Part shown: positions 1-11,313 of the stretch, piece by piece | How positions within the stretch are numbered: the first letter of the stretch is position 1 | Layout of the letters: each line of letters begins with the position of its first letter | From: Picochlorum sp. 'celeri' | Taxonomy: Eukaryota; Chlorophyta; Trebouxiophyceae | DNA length: 64,000 nucleotides | Direction of reading: 5' to 3' | Assembly: GCA_010909725.1 (NCBI GenBank) | Contig: JAACMV010000017.1 | Coordinates: 868,001-932,000 of the forward strand | The notes under the pieces: model-generated | What the model was told of the DNA's origin: nothing | Database searches by the model: none | Seen by the model: the letters and a program-made list of their open reading frames with translations, nothing else | Position numbers and translations under genes: made by a program

Positions 1-1946
1 AGTCAGATGATGAGTCAGATGATGAATCAGAAGAAGAAGAGGGCCATCTGACCAAGGTGTGGTTTGGATACAGATATAAAGATTACCTGAGTGGAGAGTG
101 TTTCGACGATCTGATCATTGGCAAACTGTCATTGGCAAACATGTTAAAGACATCTTTTGGAGTTCAGATGACTGTTGGGCAGATATTTGATAGTCTGGGC
201 AACTCTGTCCTTGATCCCAATGATGAAGAAAAGAGACGGGGCTGTATTGCATCAGAGTTTGGGAGAAAGCAGTCTCTCGGTCAACGATATGAGATTCTGG
301 ACATCTATCGTTTGTTTGGAGCGACTTGGAGCAATAATTTGTTTGATGTCACTTTGGAGACACGTACGTGTCTTTGTAGAGGTCTCTGTTAGGTGGTATC
401 GTGTTTGGAGCAAGATGAGAGCCTCATGGAACGTTTGCAGGCACAAGTGCCACAAGGAGGTGCTGCAACTAGTAAATGGATTTATGGCCTCGTGCGCTCG
501 TATCTTCGCAATGAGACTGGGAACAGTCTTTTGCATAAAGAGGGCATTTGCATCACAAGGAGGACTCCACAGAAGATTGCTGTCATCAAGTCTGAAAAGT
601 ACTCTATGCTCTTTGAAAATAATCGTGACAAGCGTGTCCAAATGACTGCCAGAGAAGTCAATCAAATGCTTTTGGATCAAGGCATTGGCGTTTTTCGAAT
701 TGGCACGGTATATTCGTGGCTTTCTGAGGCTCATGGTTCAACTGGAATTCATGAGAATCTCAAGCGTCTTGGTATATGCGACATACAGCAGCCCATAGCA
801 GAAGAAGAAGAAGAAGAAAAAGATGATGATGATGGAACAAAGAAGATGGATGGACCAATCCTCAAGTACACGCCAAAGACTGGTGGGGGGATTTCTGTAT
901 CATCAGAAGAAAAGTCATTCAGGAGCATACATGCTGCCGCTCATTTTGCATTCAGAAACTTGGGTTTTAATATCAAGTATACAAAGGTGTCTTCTCTGAA
1001 AATGGATCTTATAGCGAATAACGGGCCACTGGAAAGTGATTCGTTCATGGACGTGTCTCTCAGCTATAAAAAGGTTATGAGGTCTGCAGCATTTTGTTCC
1101 TTGTATGTCATTGTGAAGACGTCGGATGCTTTCATTCTGCCACAGGCAGAAAGCCTGGCCAAGTCCATCTCATATACCTTGCCAGGTTTCGTAATGGACA
1201 ATGCAGATTTCATTGATGGCAATCTCTTGAATAAGGGGTCGAAAGGTATTATTACCACCGTATCTCAGATTCAGAACAGTTTGTTCAAAACAGAATATGC
1301 ATGTCTGGGGTTTGTTGGCTACTCTGGTGACCAAAAATCATTTGCTGGGTACTTGAGTGCTTGTGGAGTCTCTGATGCTGATAGAAAGATTGAGCGCATG
1401 CAGAAACAGGCCTTGTACTATCAGTCTCCACTGGGTCAGGATGTTCCTTGGTGTCGCCATGTTTTTACCCAGGCTCTTTTGGAGAATGCCATGAAAAGAG
1501 CCATGAACTCGGAAGGGAATATCGCCTTTAGGGCTCGTGCATATCTGCTCAAACATTCTCGCATGTTTCGTATGGAAGAAGAAAGGAAGAATTTGGAGAA
1601 TGATCTGAACATGTTTCTCTTGCACAAGCTCAAAGGCGGTGAGGCTGTACCAGGCTTGCAGGTTGTCAATGAGGGTAGTGGTGATTGGGTGGATCTCACG
1701 TACCCATCGAAAGGATCAGAGAACCCTAAAGACAATCCTCGCAATCTGATGATTGGCGAGATGATGAAAAAACTGGGTCTCAAGTCAGTATCCAGGCCAA
1801 GGAAGAAGACTGGCTTTCATAATCGAACAGTCATGAAGAATAGAGTGTACTTTGATGATCAGTGCGATATTGAGGCGATACCATTCTTGTATCGGTACAT
1901 GCCAGAGAAGAAACAATACTTTCTTCTGGTGGCTATCAAGAAATGA
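1..1946 (+). CDS. Unknown protein, 5' end outside window
   Basis: The reading frame is already open at base 3. I infer a 51-nt intron at 364-414 (donor GTACGT, acceptor GCAAG) because the frame upstream ends in TAG at 390-392 while the same frame continues downstream; removing 51 nt restores it. At least 630 residues are encoded. It starts in an acidic SDDESDDESEEEE run; a second acidic/Lys stretch (EEEEEEKDDDD) lies near residue 255 and separates an N-terminal and a C-terminal globular part. The C-terminus ends YFLLVAIKK. There is no signal peptide or membrane helix. I do not recognise a family and assign no function. A (GAT)n run follows the stop directly. Confidence 0.75.
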
Positions 1947-2083
1947 TGATGATGATGATGATATGTATGTTTTTTTCGGTGTTCTATATACATCTTTTTC
2001 AATGTCATATATATATATATATATGAATGAATGAAAGAATAATATCATGATACCATCAAGAAGAAAGAAAGAAAGAAAGAAAT
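1943..2083. repeat. Three microsatellites in a row
   Basis: A (GAT)n run at the end of the first gene (about 1943-1963), an (AT)n run at 2007-2024 and a (GAAA)n run at about 2058-2082 lie in the 146-bp gap between two convergent genes. They probably form 3' untranslated or spacer DNA. Confidence 0.8.
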
Positions 2084-2092
2084 GCTATTTTG

Positions 2093-2641
2093 TCATCCTC
2101 GGCAATGCTGTTTGAACAAAGTTCGAGCCAGGTGGTACGTTGAAGCTAGTTCGACATTCCGTCCCGCTGGAGACACATCCAGCTGCTGTTCCTCTAATGA
2201 GAATAAAAGATTCCGTAGCATTGAGCAATTCAGGTGCCCTCGAAAATCCTCACAATGAGACAATATATTCAGGATCGCCAGATACCTGTGTTGCTGTGGA
2301 GGAGTCAGCTCCAGACAAATATTTGTCATGGCCTCGACAGCACCCGTTTCAAGTGCTTTATCGCGTGCTGCATCGAAGTAGAGAAGATAATAAAGCCTGT
2401 CAAGGCCCGCTGCTTGCAGAAAAGGAACATCTGTCTGCATAAGTTTAACCGTGTGCTCGACCAACGCTCCGGCAGCGAATGGGGCGACTTTAACGCCTGC
2501 ACCGAGCAAAAACAATCCCGCTATTATTCTAGCAAATATGGCATCTCGTGGGGTTCTCTGACTCTTCGCAGCTTCTGTAGTCACAGCCCGATAGTTGCGA
2601 AAATTCGTGACAGCCCTGGAAGTAAGGAAGCGCCTGATCAT
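2093..2641 (-). CDS. Hypothetical mitochondrial-type protein, 182 aa
   Basis: Single-exon frame of 182 residues starting at an ATG. The first ~25 residues (MIRRFLTSRAVTNFRNYRAV) are Arg-rich, contain hydroxylated residues and have no acidic residue, as in a mitochondrial or plastid presequence. A hydrophobic segment follows (about residues 36-56, FARIIAGLFLLGAGVKVAPF). The rest is helical and Leu-rich, with ARM/HEAT-like spacing (LDRLYYLLYF, LAILNILSHC). Composition and the targeting-like start support a real gene. The ARM-like reading is inference; no function is assigned. Confidence 0.6.
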   Translation of the reverse strand: MIRRFLTSRAVTNFRNYRAVTTEAAKSQRTPRDAIFARIIAGLFLLGAGVKVAPFAAGALVEHTVKLMQTDVPFLQAAGLDRLYYLLYFDAARDKALETGAVEAMTNICLELTPPQQHRYLAILNILSHCEDFRGHLNCSMLRNLLFSLEEQQLDVSPAGRNVELASTYHLARTLFKQHCRG

Positions 2642-2768
2642 GAAATATCAATTTTTACAATCAAATACGTATATCATTTGTCCATCTTGAACGAAATATC
2701 ATTCTTGAAGAAGAGCTCTTGAAATGGAACATGTTAACATGTACAGGGCTCATGATCATGAGCCTTTA

Positions 2769-3386
2769 TCAATCATCATCAACATCCAACGTGTTTTTCG
2801 CAGAACATTCCTGCAAATTCACCGATAAGAGTTCCTTTCCTTCGGGTGGCAAATCACTCACCTTCTGAGACACTTGCCGATCAACGACATCCTCACACGG
2901 AAGCTCTTGTGACCCATCCAGACTTCTTTTTCTACTGAGTCTTCTCGTCCCTTCCGCGGCTGCACTGGTGATCTCCTTGGCATATCTCATTGTTACATTT
3001 TTCGCGCTCTCAGATTCCAATTCAGCAGCCCTGGTTGTGATTAATTCGCCATTTCCCACGTCAGGGATCACTTCTGTTGCCAGGCACGATGCTAGGTTGC
3101 CAGTTATGTCCGTCTCGCTGACGCGAATATCTGGAGCAGTTTCCAACTCGGAAATGTCTGCCAGACACTGGGAAGACGCCAAGCCCTTCGACACCACGGC
3201 ATACATGATATCTGAAGCCTTGGAGGACACCTCAGGGGGTGGGCTAACCTCTGAGACAAACGCTCTTGTTCGGAGGGAATCATCCGAACTTGACTTTGGC
3301 ATTTTACTTTGTGGTACATGAGATACTCTGTTGTGATGGGTTTTCACCATATCAGACAACTGAGAACCGCTTGAGACTTTCTTCAT
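2769..3386 (-). CDS. Hypothetical disordered protein, 205 aa
   Basis: Open frame from ATG at 3386 (MKKVSSGSQLSDMVK) to a stop after an acidic VDDD end. Ser/Glu/Val-rich with a basic patch (RRLSRKRSL) near residue 150 that could be a nuclear localisation signal. No recognised domain. The frame remains open upstream of the chosen ATG, and a CGCAG acceptor-like sequence at about 3422 leaves room for an upstream exon. The long complementary frame over 2968-3321 is treated as a shadow. Codon use and lack of simple repeats argue mildly for a gene. Confidence 0.45.
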   Translation of the reverse strand: MKKVSSGSQLSDMVKTHHNRVSHVPQSKMPKSSSDDSLRTRAFVSEVSPPPEVSSKASDIMYAVVSKGLASSQCLADISELETAPDIRVSETDITGNLASCLATEVIPDVGNGELITTRAAELESESAKNVTMRYAKEITSAAAEGTRRLSRKRSLDGSQELPCEDVVDRQVSQKVSDLPPEGKELLSVNLQECSAKNTLDVDDD

Positions 3387-3671
3387 GCTGTCACACACAC
3401 AAACGTTGATCACGACAATGCCTGCGAAAAGACCGACTTTTCTTTTTTCCCTGTTACTGAACGAATGAGAAGAAATAAAAAATTATGAGGCATTGAATGT
3501 GCGGAAACTCATTCTGTCTGATACCCTCTACACAAACCGCGTTTGTGTCTGACCGCGCTTGCTTCGCGCGATTGCTCGTAGTGGCGCCACGTGGCATCTA
3601 AACCACGCGCAATTATTACTGCTAAGCCCGAGTCAGACAGACCCCAATCAAGTATTCATTTTGTGGAGGAT

Positions 3672-5384
3672 TCAGATGTAGGCTTGGCAGCTGAAGACAT
3701 TTTCCTCCCCCAGCAAGGAAATCATTTGGTGGACATGACAAGATTGAACTTCGTCAGAGTATACTCGTCCCACATTATTTCGCGTGACTAGCCTTTTCCC
3801 TGGGTCCTCGAGAATGTCATGTGCAACCTGGCTCCTGATCCATGTCGGGGAACTTGGAGCTTGGTGGTCTGTAGAGCTTGGAAGCATTGCCTCTAAAAGT
3901 TCATTCTTTGTGACAGCATCATTCATCGCAGGCTGTGGCTCTGACCTTATGATTTGATCCAGCAATTTATCTGACCATGCATTCAAAATCCCCTTTCCCT
4001 TGTGCATAAACCAGAAAAGCCCCCTGGGAGATTCAGATGTGTTATCATGATGACGACGCCATATGAACGATAAAGCTTCGTGTGAGCTGCTAGGTGACCA
4101 ACTCTGAAGTTGTCTCTGGTTACAATTCAGAGGCAAGTGGGTGCTCAAAAAGTTCAGGATGGCCAGGTTCACAAGATGTATCCCTACCATAGCGTCCAGG
4201 CGTGCTGTGAGACCAAGAAGACGAAAAATACAATCAAAATTCTCGGAAAATAGAGGCAAAGGATCTGCAAACGTATTGTGAGAGGACCCTGATATCGCTA
4301 GGAAAAGGGCACCTGCGCCCATCTGGTCCTTTCCCTCTTTTCTAATTCGACATGCATCCAAGACAGATTGTTGCCTATACCCATCACATGGAAGTTGACC
4401 AGTTTCATTAGGAACATTCCAGTCATGAGAACCGAGAACGAGCAAAGGACTTTTGGTCTCCCATGAATTCAATGCAGGTGAAGATGATGCAAGGGCAGGC
4501 CACCACGGATCGAGGCTAACTGCACATCTGTATGATGGATCTGACGAACAGAGGCCTGCAACCGTCGCACCCCCATACGAATGTCCTACCGCGGCCAAAC
4601 ACCTCGTGTCCATGGTATGTCTGAAGAATTCTCTGGGGTCACGTTTCTTGGACAACGATATCCCAGAGAGCCCATCAAAGCTGTTCAAATTCTTTAGGAC
4701 CAAACGTGCCATTTTCATCTCTGACATGCGATACCTCGTCTTATTTTCCTGGCCTTCTTGACCTCCTAATCCTGTGTAGAACAAAAAGTTGTTACTCCCG
4801 GGTAGTTTTGCAGCACTTGCTGTTCCATCGGTATGTTCTATAGCAAATACCAAATATCCATGGCTAGCCAATTCGGCACAAATGACGGCATACATTGAAC
4901 GATGCCCAGCAAGCCCGTGACTAAACACTACCAGAGGAAGTTTTGTATCTTTTGGCTTTAGAATTTCAGCGCCATGGTACATTCGAATCTTTTGCAGGCT
5001 TCCAAGAGCATAAATGAGCAAGATCAATGTGTGTTGCAGTAAAAAGTTCAATATGCTCTTTGCACGACGAAAGAATAAAAACTTTCCCAATCCTACGATT
5101 CATGTTTTGAAATACAATGAATTCCCAAGGCAGCGTTGACTGAGAAGAGACAGGAAACAAACTGCTCACAACATACCATATGCATACCAAAAACCTGGAA
5201 GCCAGCAGACACCAGATCTGGAAAACAGGCGTCTACGCTTGGGTGTGGGGTAATAAATTCTCCCGTGGAGATAATTTACAGGTCTTAGAGTATCGTTAGG
5301 CTTAGAATGCGATGTATTCCTCCATTCCACGTCGACAAAGCCGACGTCGCTTACCGTTCCCAATGGATTCCAATTGTCGAACAT
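3672..5384 (-). CDS. PAF-acetylhydrolase-like phospholipase
   Basis: Two exons, complement(3672-5092, 5177-5384), joined across an 84-nt GTATGT...GTAG intron; 542 residues. Exon 1 gives the family's N-terminal strand region ending PGFWYAYG. Exon 2 carries the alpha/beta-hydrolase core: oxyanion-loop FSHGLAGHRSMY (about 126), nucleophile elbow GHSYGGAT (Ser ~241), SLDPWWP (Asp ~264) and GSSHNTFAD (His ~341), the same order and spacing as PAFAH2/plasma PAF-AH, which hydrolyse short or oxidised sn-2 acyl chains of phospholipids. A hydrophobic stretch at about residues 84-101 may anchor it to membrane. The ~150-residue C-terminal extension is not recognised. The start lies only 70 bp past the end of the next gene upstream on the same strand. 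Confidence 0.85.
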
Positions 5385-5454
5385 CTTTTCTCAAAACCCG
5401 ATGTCAGTGTTCGATATCATCATGCTCCTCACAATATTTATTATAGAATAAAAT

Positions 5455-6430
5455 TATAATTTTTTCTCATCCAGAGACGGTAACCGGGATATACCCCACA
5501 GCTCCAAATGCCTTTCCAAGGACGTTTTCCTTTTGATTTCCTGCACATTTGTAACATGTAAATGTAGAGACACGTGCATGTCGAAACCAACGCAAAATAG
5601 ATGCTTTGATCACCACATATACAACATACCGCCAATGATCGGTCTTCTGGTAGATTTTGGGAAGCAGAGAAGGCTATTTCTGGATGTTCCTCCAAGAATT
5701 TCAAATGCCTCGTAAAGGGACTCTCTTTCTCAATTGCATCTTCTTTAGTTTGCTCTTGCTGCACCCTGTGATACATATACGCAGATGGATACAGCTCTTT
5801 TTGTCTAAAATATGTAAACGTATTGATTCAAGTGCAAGTCAACCAACCATACCTTGAGGATACTACTCTCTCTGCTGCTTGCTTCCTGTCGCCTCTCAGC
5901 CTCCCAGTCGATGGTGGCTGTAGTCTTGAAGGTTTTCTCAGGTAGATTCCTCGGACATCTCTTCCTTTTGCTTCGATTGCAGTTTTCTTCTCCACTCGTG
6001 AGCTCTTCTCCCCGTTAAATTCTGGGACAGGAAGAAGCCAGGTGTCATCATCCAAGGATGATATTGAGGACATGAGCAAAGAGTCCTCTTCTGAGGGAAT
6101 TCGATTCCTCAAACTGCCAAGATGATTGTACTGATCTTCCAGATCTGGATTCGGCAGATTAGGCAAATCGCTTTCGTATTTTGGCTCCAACTTGGCTTCC
6201 CAAGAGGAAGACTCACTCCCCAACAGGTTTGTGACCCTTCCACCAATGGGTATGACAATGTCTTCATCGCCAACTGCAAGCTCTTGCTCATCAAGAAGGC
6301 CTCTATTATGGTTGGTTATGTCTTCAAAGGCATTGAATATAGCCGTACTTTGTCGGCGAACATTTCGTCTTCTATGAAGAACATCAGATTCCCTCGACAG
6401 GTTGCCGAGGATTTCCTCTGCCTGATTCAT
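5455..6430 (-). CDS. Hypothetical protein, three exons, 279 aa
   Basis: Inferred exons complement(5455-5541, 5630-5804, 5853-6430), with introns of 88 nt (GTATGT...GTGCAG) and 48 nt (GTATGG...TTTTAG). All phases agree and the joined frame ends ...SLDEKKL. The protein starts MNQAEEILGNLSRESDVL, then has an Arg-rich helix (HRRRNVRRQS), an acidic low-complexity middle and a charged helical end (FTRHLKFLEEHPEIAF ... ERHLELWGISRL). It looks cytosolic or nuclear and helical/disordered. I do not recognise it. Shares a 272-bp divergent promoter with the ankyrin gene. Confidence 0.6.
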
Positions 6431-6702
6431 TGCGATTTTCTTTTTCGATATATAGCGCGCACAGCGCCTAGTTATGCGATGCAATAAATAAATTCCAACC
6501 AACGAGGCCTAACGACCTCGAAGATGTTGAAAGCCTTTCTTTTTGAAAGAGTCCTATTGACAAGGCTTTTGATGGGATATCATGACATGACTGACTGTCA
6601 ATGCCCCTGGATTATTTGCACGCAAGGTGAAAAACGTATCTGAGGAGCAAATTCGCTTTATATTGGCGCTCTCATCGACAAAGTTTTGTTGAAAACAACA
6701 GG

Positions 6703-8451
6703 ATGGACGCAAAAGTAGATGAGGTGCGATGGGCTTTCGTCACTGTTGGGTACATGTTTGAGTTCGTCAATCTTCACCACTGTGTTGTTCCATACAGGTG
6801 AAGGAAAGGAAAAAATTGAATAGTTTGTTTCTAGTTGCATGCGAGAGAGGGCTTTTTGACGACGTACGTGTTTCGTTTCGGAGGTTGGCGTGTAGTCAAG
6901 CTACGTTTGAGGGCTTAACTGCGCTGCAGGTGAAAGAATTGATACACAGAGGGGCAGATCTAAATGCTAAAGATTCTTCAGGTAGATCTGCATTGCATCT
7001 AGCGGCTGCAAGGGGAAGGATGGAAGTTGTCCAATACCTGTGGTCAAAGGCTCTAGACCTGGAAAACGAGGACAAAGGTATGTGAACCTCGTTAGCACCC
7101 GTAATACTATTAAAGTCTAACAGTGCCATATTTTCAAGTAGATGGAAAAACACCCTTGCATCTTGCATCCGCGAACGGGCATGCTGACATTGTGGAATTC
7201 TTGATCAAAAAGGGAGCACTGATCGACAGTATAGACGGATCTTCTTCGACCGCATTGCATATGGCAGCTTGTCGAGGGCAGGATGAAGTGGTTAGAGTAT
7301 TATTACATTATGACGCAAATGTTGGATCGGTCAATGATGTAGGCCTGACCCCACTGGGGATTGCGATGATGTCTGGTCAATTGGATTGTGTGAAGATGTT
7401 GCAGCCGAGTCATGTGCCAATTCCTGCAGAAGGAAAAAAGACAGCTTATACTCCTTTACATGTAGCATGTTTGTGCGGAAAATCTGATGTCTTTGATACC
7501 GTCTTCAAGGAATCCAATGGGATGTTGATATCAAATAATAGCAATCCTACACAGTCAACGCCACTCCATTGTGCAGCATTCTCCGGAAATATCGAGATTA
7601 TCCGCAAGATTCTGCACCACGGCGGTGTAAAACTAAGAGAACTGAAAGATATTCAGGAAAGCATGCCATCAGATTGTGTCCCGAGAGGATGCAATGATTA
7701 TGTTGAAATCAGAGAGTTGCTGGAAACAAGAGGGCATCAGAGGACTCGCGGAGATGCCCAGCAAGATGATCATGACTCGCTCCCTGAGATTGTGTTCCAT
7801 CGTTTATCGCCTGGCGAGAAGAAAACCAAGGTGAAGAGATGGATGATGATGCACCCACAGGATCCAGGACTGTTAAAAGCCATCGATGATTTTCAGAAGG
7901 CAAGTGAAATTAAGATTGTGCTGGAAAAAGCCAGAAAGATGGATACAGTGATCAAAATTCACAATGCATACGCTCATATTCGAAGTGACAAAGATTTTCA
8001 GGAAGATATGCAAGACCCAGAGATACGCAAGACTGTAGAGCTTTTGCGACAAGACACGTCGCAATACGAATATTACTCATCCCAGCCAAGAATTGGCAGC
8101 GTCCTCAAAAAATTGCAATCTTTGCATGGGGATCTAAAATCGTTGGGTGAAAAGAGTTTGATGCTCGATCTTGCGCTGGTGAAAGATGTCAAAGCAGCAG
8201 TCTCAAAGGATGAATCAAGAAGGGAGGATCTACAGAAAAGACTTGATTCTCATCTCCGTGAGATTGACAATCTCTGTCAAGTAGGCCTTGAAATCAAAAG
8301 CAATGAGATCAGGGTGAAAAATAATAATGATACGATAGAACCCAAGCCAATTCAATGGAAGGCATTGCTGATACGCAACATTTTTCTCCTTGCATTGATA
8401 ACCATAATTGGTCTTGTTTTGAAGCATAGACAAGTGCCATATTTTCTATAA
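6703..8451 (+). CDS. Ankyrin-repeat protein with C-terminal TM anchor
   Basis: Four exons: 6703-6723 (21 nt), 6798-6863, 6930-7077 and 7142-8451, with introns of 74, 66 and 64 nt; 514 residues. Repeats with the ankyrin signature run from about residue 30 to 250 (SGRSALHLAAARGRMEVVQYL, DGKTPLHLASANGHADIVEFL, TALHMAACRGQDEVVRVLL, TPLHVACLCGKSDVF, TPLHCAAFSGNIEIIRKIL). A charged helical region follows, and a single hydrophobic segment (IFLLALITIIGLVL) lies ~12 residues from the end, suggesting a tail-anchored protein facing the cytosol. Its partner is unknown. It ends 32 bp from the convergent DNAJC17 gene. Confidence 0.85.
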
Positions 8452-8483
8452 ATTATTCAATACAGTGTTAATCTTTTCACCGA

Positions 8484-9588
8484 TCAATCCGCTACTCTCT
8501 TTCTTTGCAGTTTGCCCAAAACTTGAGCTTCAAAGTCCCCTAATCTTGTCTCCTTGTCTGCAACATCAAAAGGGGCGGCAGATTTTGCCGCGGGGAAAAG
8601 TCTAACCGATGTATCTCTTTTGTTTGGAGGGAAGCGGTATTCACCTAAAGTAACATGCTCCTGCGTTTGAGCATTCCCTTTCATCGGATACATCTGCCCT
8701 GTGACTAATGGCGTGACTTTCAGGTCACCCAACTTGCGTTCTGCATTAGCCCTCAAAATCTGACTATGCGAGTCTTGAGTCTCCATAACAATCAACGCGC
8801 TATTTTTGCCTTTCTTCGACTCCCGAACAACAACATCCTCAACTCTACCAAATTTGGAGAAGATGTCCACCAAGTCAGGACTAGAGCCCAAGTCCTTCTT
8901 CCAATTTACTTTGAACGTTCTAAACATCCGTTCATCTACCTTATTTCCTCTATCAACATCTTTTTGTCGTTCAACGTAAGCGTCCTCCTCCTTTTGGGCA
9001 GCCATTTGCCGCAATCTCTCAATCTGCTGTTGCAATTTCACTTTTGCAGCATTTTCTGCAGTGCTAAAATCAGACATTTTCTCTCTTCTCTCTAGCTCCT
9101 CTGCCATTTTCCTTCTTTTTTGATCTCTGAAAGCTGTCTTCTGTTGCCTGAAAGATTGGACCCTAAACACAGCATGGCTTCAAGATAAGTTCAACTCATG
9201 TATGGCACTTTCAAAAAAAGGAGACTACTCCTCACACACCTTAGCCATTCATCTAGGGCCGCACGAGCCTCAGAATCACATAAAATATCGTATGCTTTCT
9301 GAATCCTGGAGAACTCCTGCGCTGCATCTGGATTATCTGGATTTTTGTCTGGATGCTTCTGCAATGCCAACCTCCTGTATGCCTACGAACAATGCAACAA
9401 ACCATCGTCATTTTTGTCTCCACGCACATCTTGTGTACTTTGTGAGCCCCTCCTCGAGGCACGGGAAAACATCAACCGCTTGCGTGTCAGGAACATACCT
9501 TTTTAATATCTGACTCGCTTGTGGAAGGCCCACCGTCCGTGAGACCCAAGGTCTCATACGCATTTTCGAAGCTATCTTCTAGGGCCAT
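8484..9588 (-). CDS. DNAJC17: DnaJ homolog subfamily C member 17
   Basis: Exons complement(8484-9177, 9240-9382, 9499-9588) with introns of 62 and 116 nt; 308 residues. Residues ~8-75 form a J domain with the HPD motif at 40-42 (LQKHPDKNPDNPDA), which stimulates Hsp70 ATPase. A Lys/Glu coiled coil follows (QKRRKMAEELERREKM), then an RRM-like domain (FKVNWKKDLGSSPDLVDIFSKFG ... SALIVMET). J domain + coiled coil + RRM is the DNAJC17/Cwf23 order, a spliceosome-associated cochaperone. The join of exons 2 and 3 (phase 2, GTGTGT...TTGAAG) is the least certain. Confidence 0.88.
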
Positions 9589-9843
9589 TGTATCCACTCA
9601 TGCATCAACAATTGAAGTACTGTGAGAAGGAAGGTTACGAGCATTCAATGGCAGTTAACCACCGCACCAGTAGAAAATTGGAACATCGACAGTTCCGGCC
9701 GGACCGCTCGCGCGCGCGACCGGATCACCATCGATATCGAGATGCGGCGAGCCTTTTTCAAGAAACCATGTCGGAACAAATTTACAAGATGCTCCGACCG
9801 ATGGAAATATATATCATCAAAATCTTCTACATAGTGCGATTTG
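9589..9843. promoter_or_regulatory. Divergent promoter, DNAJC17 / PAP2 phosphatase
   Basis: The 255 bp between the two start codons must hold both promoters. It is locally GC-rich, with a CCGGCCGGACCGCTCGCGCG run at about 9696-9716. I see no clear TATA box and no convincing coding exon. Confidence 0.4.
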
Positions 9844-10503
9844 ATGCGAATGATCCTCACAAAGGTGGGTAGACTGGACCGTTCTGTTTCATCTCAGCTT
9901 TTTACTTTTGGGAGACATGTTCCGAGATTTATTTGGAAAATATTCGAGTATAGCGGCGATGGGATAGTTTGGATAGCAGTTTCTATCGTTGTATTGATAC
10001 TTGGATTGAATAGCAGTCTCGATGATGGAGTTCAGACTCTTAAGCTTTCCTCAGAGCTTGGAAAAGATGCAGTTATCGTTGGCGTGAATCTTCTTCTCGG
10101 ACTCGTTATAGATTTATGCGAAGTAGGCCTGTTGAAGTGGATTGCAAAGAGGCCTAGGCCAGTCTATAACAGCATCTCAAATGACATGAATGTCATTGTT
10201 TCGGTGGATGCCTTCTCATTTCCATCAGGTCATTCATCGAGAGTTTCCTTCTTGGCTCAATTTGCAATCTTACTAGGTCACAAACATTTGGCACATGGAT
10301 TGATCATAGCCTGGGCTTTAACTGTAGCAATATCAAGGTGTATGATGGGCCGGCATTATCTCACGGATGTGATTGCTGGCTTGGCTCTGGGCTATGTAAC
10401 CCTGCTTGCACTCACCTATGGTAGCATGGATGGGGAGGTTTTCAAGGTCAATGCCGAAGCTATGATACGCATATCCTCATTTGTAATGTCTCGATCATTG
10501 TAG
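9844..10503 (+). CDS. PAP2-family lipid phosphatase (PLPP6-like)
   Basis: 219 residues from the first ATG after an in-frame stop at 9832-9834. It contains the three-part phosphatase signature: KWIAKRPRP (~98-106), FPSGHSS (~126-132) and SRCMMGRHYLTD (~164-175), with the catalytic His residues. Hydrophobic segments around residues 42-57, 78-92, 135-147, 153-165 and 176-190 fit an integral membrane enzyme. Length and LDRSVS near the start resemble the presqualene-diphosphate/polyisoprenoid phosphatase PLPP6 subgroup, which dephosphorylates lipid phosphates at the ER. The subgroup is inference; the family is firm. Its last 44 bases overlap a predicted gene on the other strand. Confidence 0.87.
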   Translation: MRMILTKVGRLDRSVSSQLFTFGRHVPRFIWKIFEYSGDGIVWIAVSIVVLILGLNSSLDDGVQTLKLSSELGKDAVIVGVNLLLGLVIDLCEVGLLKWIAKRPRPVYNSISNDMNVIVSVDAFSFPSGHSSRVSFLAQFAILLGHKHLAHGLIIAWALTVAISRCMMGRHYLTDVIAGLALGYVTLLALTYGSMDGEVFKVNAEAMIRISSFVMSRSL

Positions 10504-10863
10504 TTATTGTTTTTAATAGGCTTTTCATTAGGTTGATATACAATGGCATTTGCTTCTCAAACATCTTTTCAAATGCACTCAATTCTGTTGTTGGGAATGC
10601 TCCCCTCTCTTTCTTGTGGAGTATGCTGATGAAATGATCAATCTTTTGAGTCAACAGATATAAGTCTTCCTTGTTACCGCATGTATATGAATCTGTTGGA
10701 GCCCGTGCACATGGGTTAGTCAACATGGTCTCATGCAATTACCATTTGCTTCACCATATGAGACATTGGATGTCAGATATCTCCAACACCCACCCACACA
10801 TTCATACCTATGATTGAAGAGAAGAGGTCGCGTACTTGGATACACAATGACAGATGCAGCCAT
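10460..10863 (-). CDS. Possible small helical protein, 86 aa
   Basis: Inferred exons complement(10460-10692, 10836-10863). The intron has donor GTACGC, a branch-point-like CTAAC, and acceptor CAACAG (143 nt); phases agree. The product is helical (NKEDLYLLTQKIDHFISIL ... FEKQMPLYINLMKSLLKTI) with no recognised domain. Support: amphipathic helices without in-frame stops and a donor typical of this window. Against: small size, a 9-codon first exon and a 44-bp overlap with the PAP2 phosphatase end. Confidence 0.35.
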
Positions 10864-11313
10864 GTTCATCAAAATAGCACATCAAGTTGCTGACATTGTT
10901 GAGCCCCCTAGGTTGGCAAAAAGAAATGGCTGGAGATTCTGGAACACACACTCTTCAGGGTTGAACACACCCGTCTAAAGAACGATTTGCACAAGCATTC
11001 ATCATTGTATCAATACGCGAACTACTGACTTGTCATGTATCTTGAATTGATTCAGGTACCTGGGAGAATTGTCCATACATACTTGAGGGTCTCATGATGT
11101 TCACCCCTTTCCTTCCCATCGGGTGATTACATCGACGATATCTCCGTCTAAAACTTTGTTTTTAATATGAAAAAGAAAGTTTCTGAAATTTGATACTATA
11201 TTTGGTACTTTGTATAACTCAATTTGCGAAGAACACCCAGAACAAACGACGGTCGTTGCACAGATATCTTCGACTTCGACTCCAGGGAAACAGCGTCATC
11301 TGCTTGGCCCGCT
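10864..11313. other. Intergenic, no gene seen
   Basis: 450 bp upstream of the cytidylyltransferase start, AT-rich towards 11150-11220. I see no convincing coding frame, RNA gene or repeat; it presumably contains the cytidylyltransferase promoter. Confidence 0.4.

Noticed and set aside
252..734. Minus-strand 160-codon frame opposite the first gene
   Set aside because: It overlaps a well-supported plus-strand exon and has no domain; treated as a shadow.
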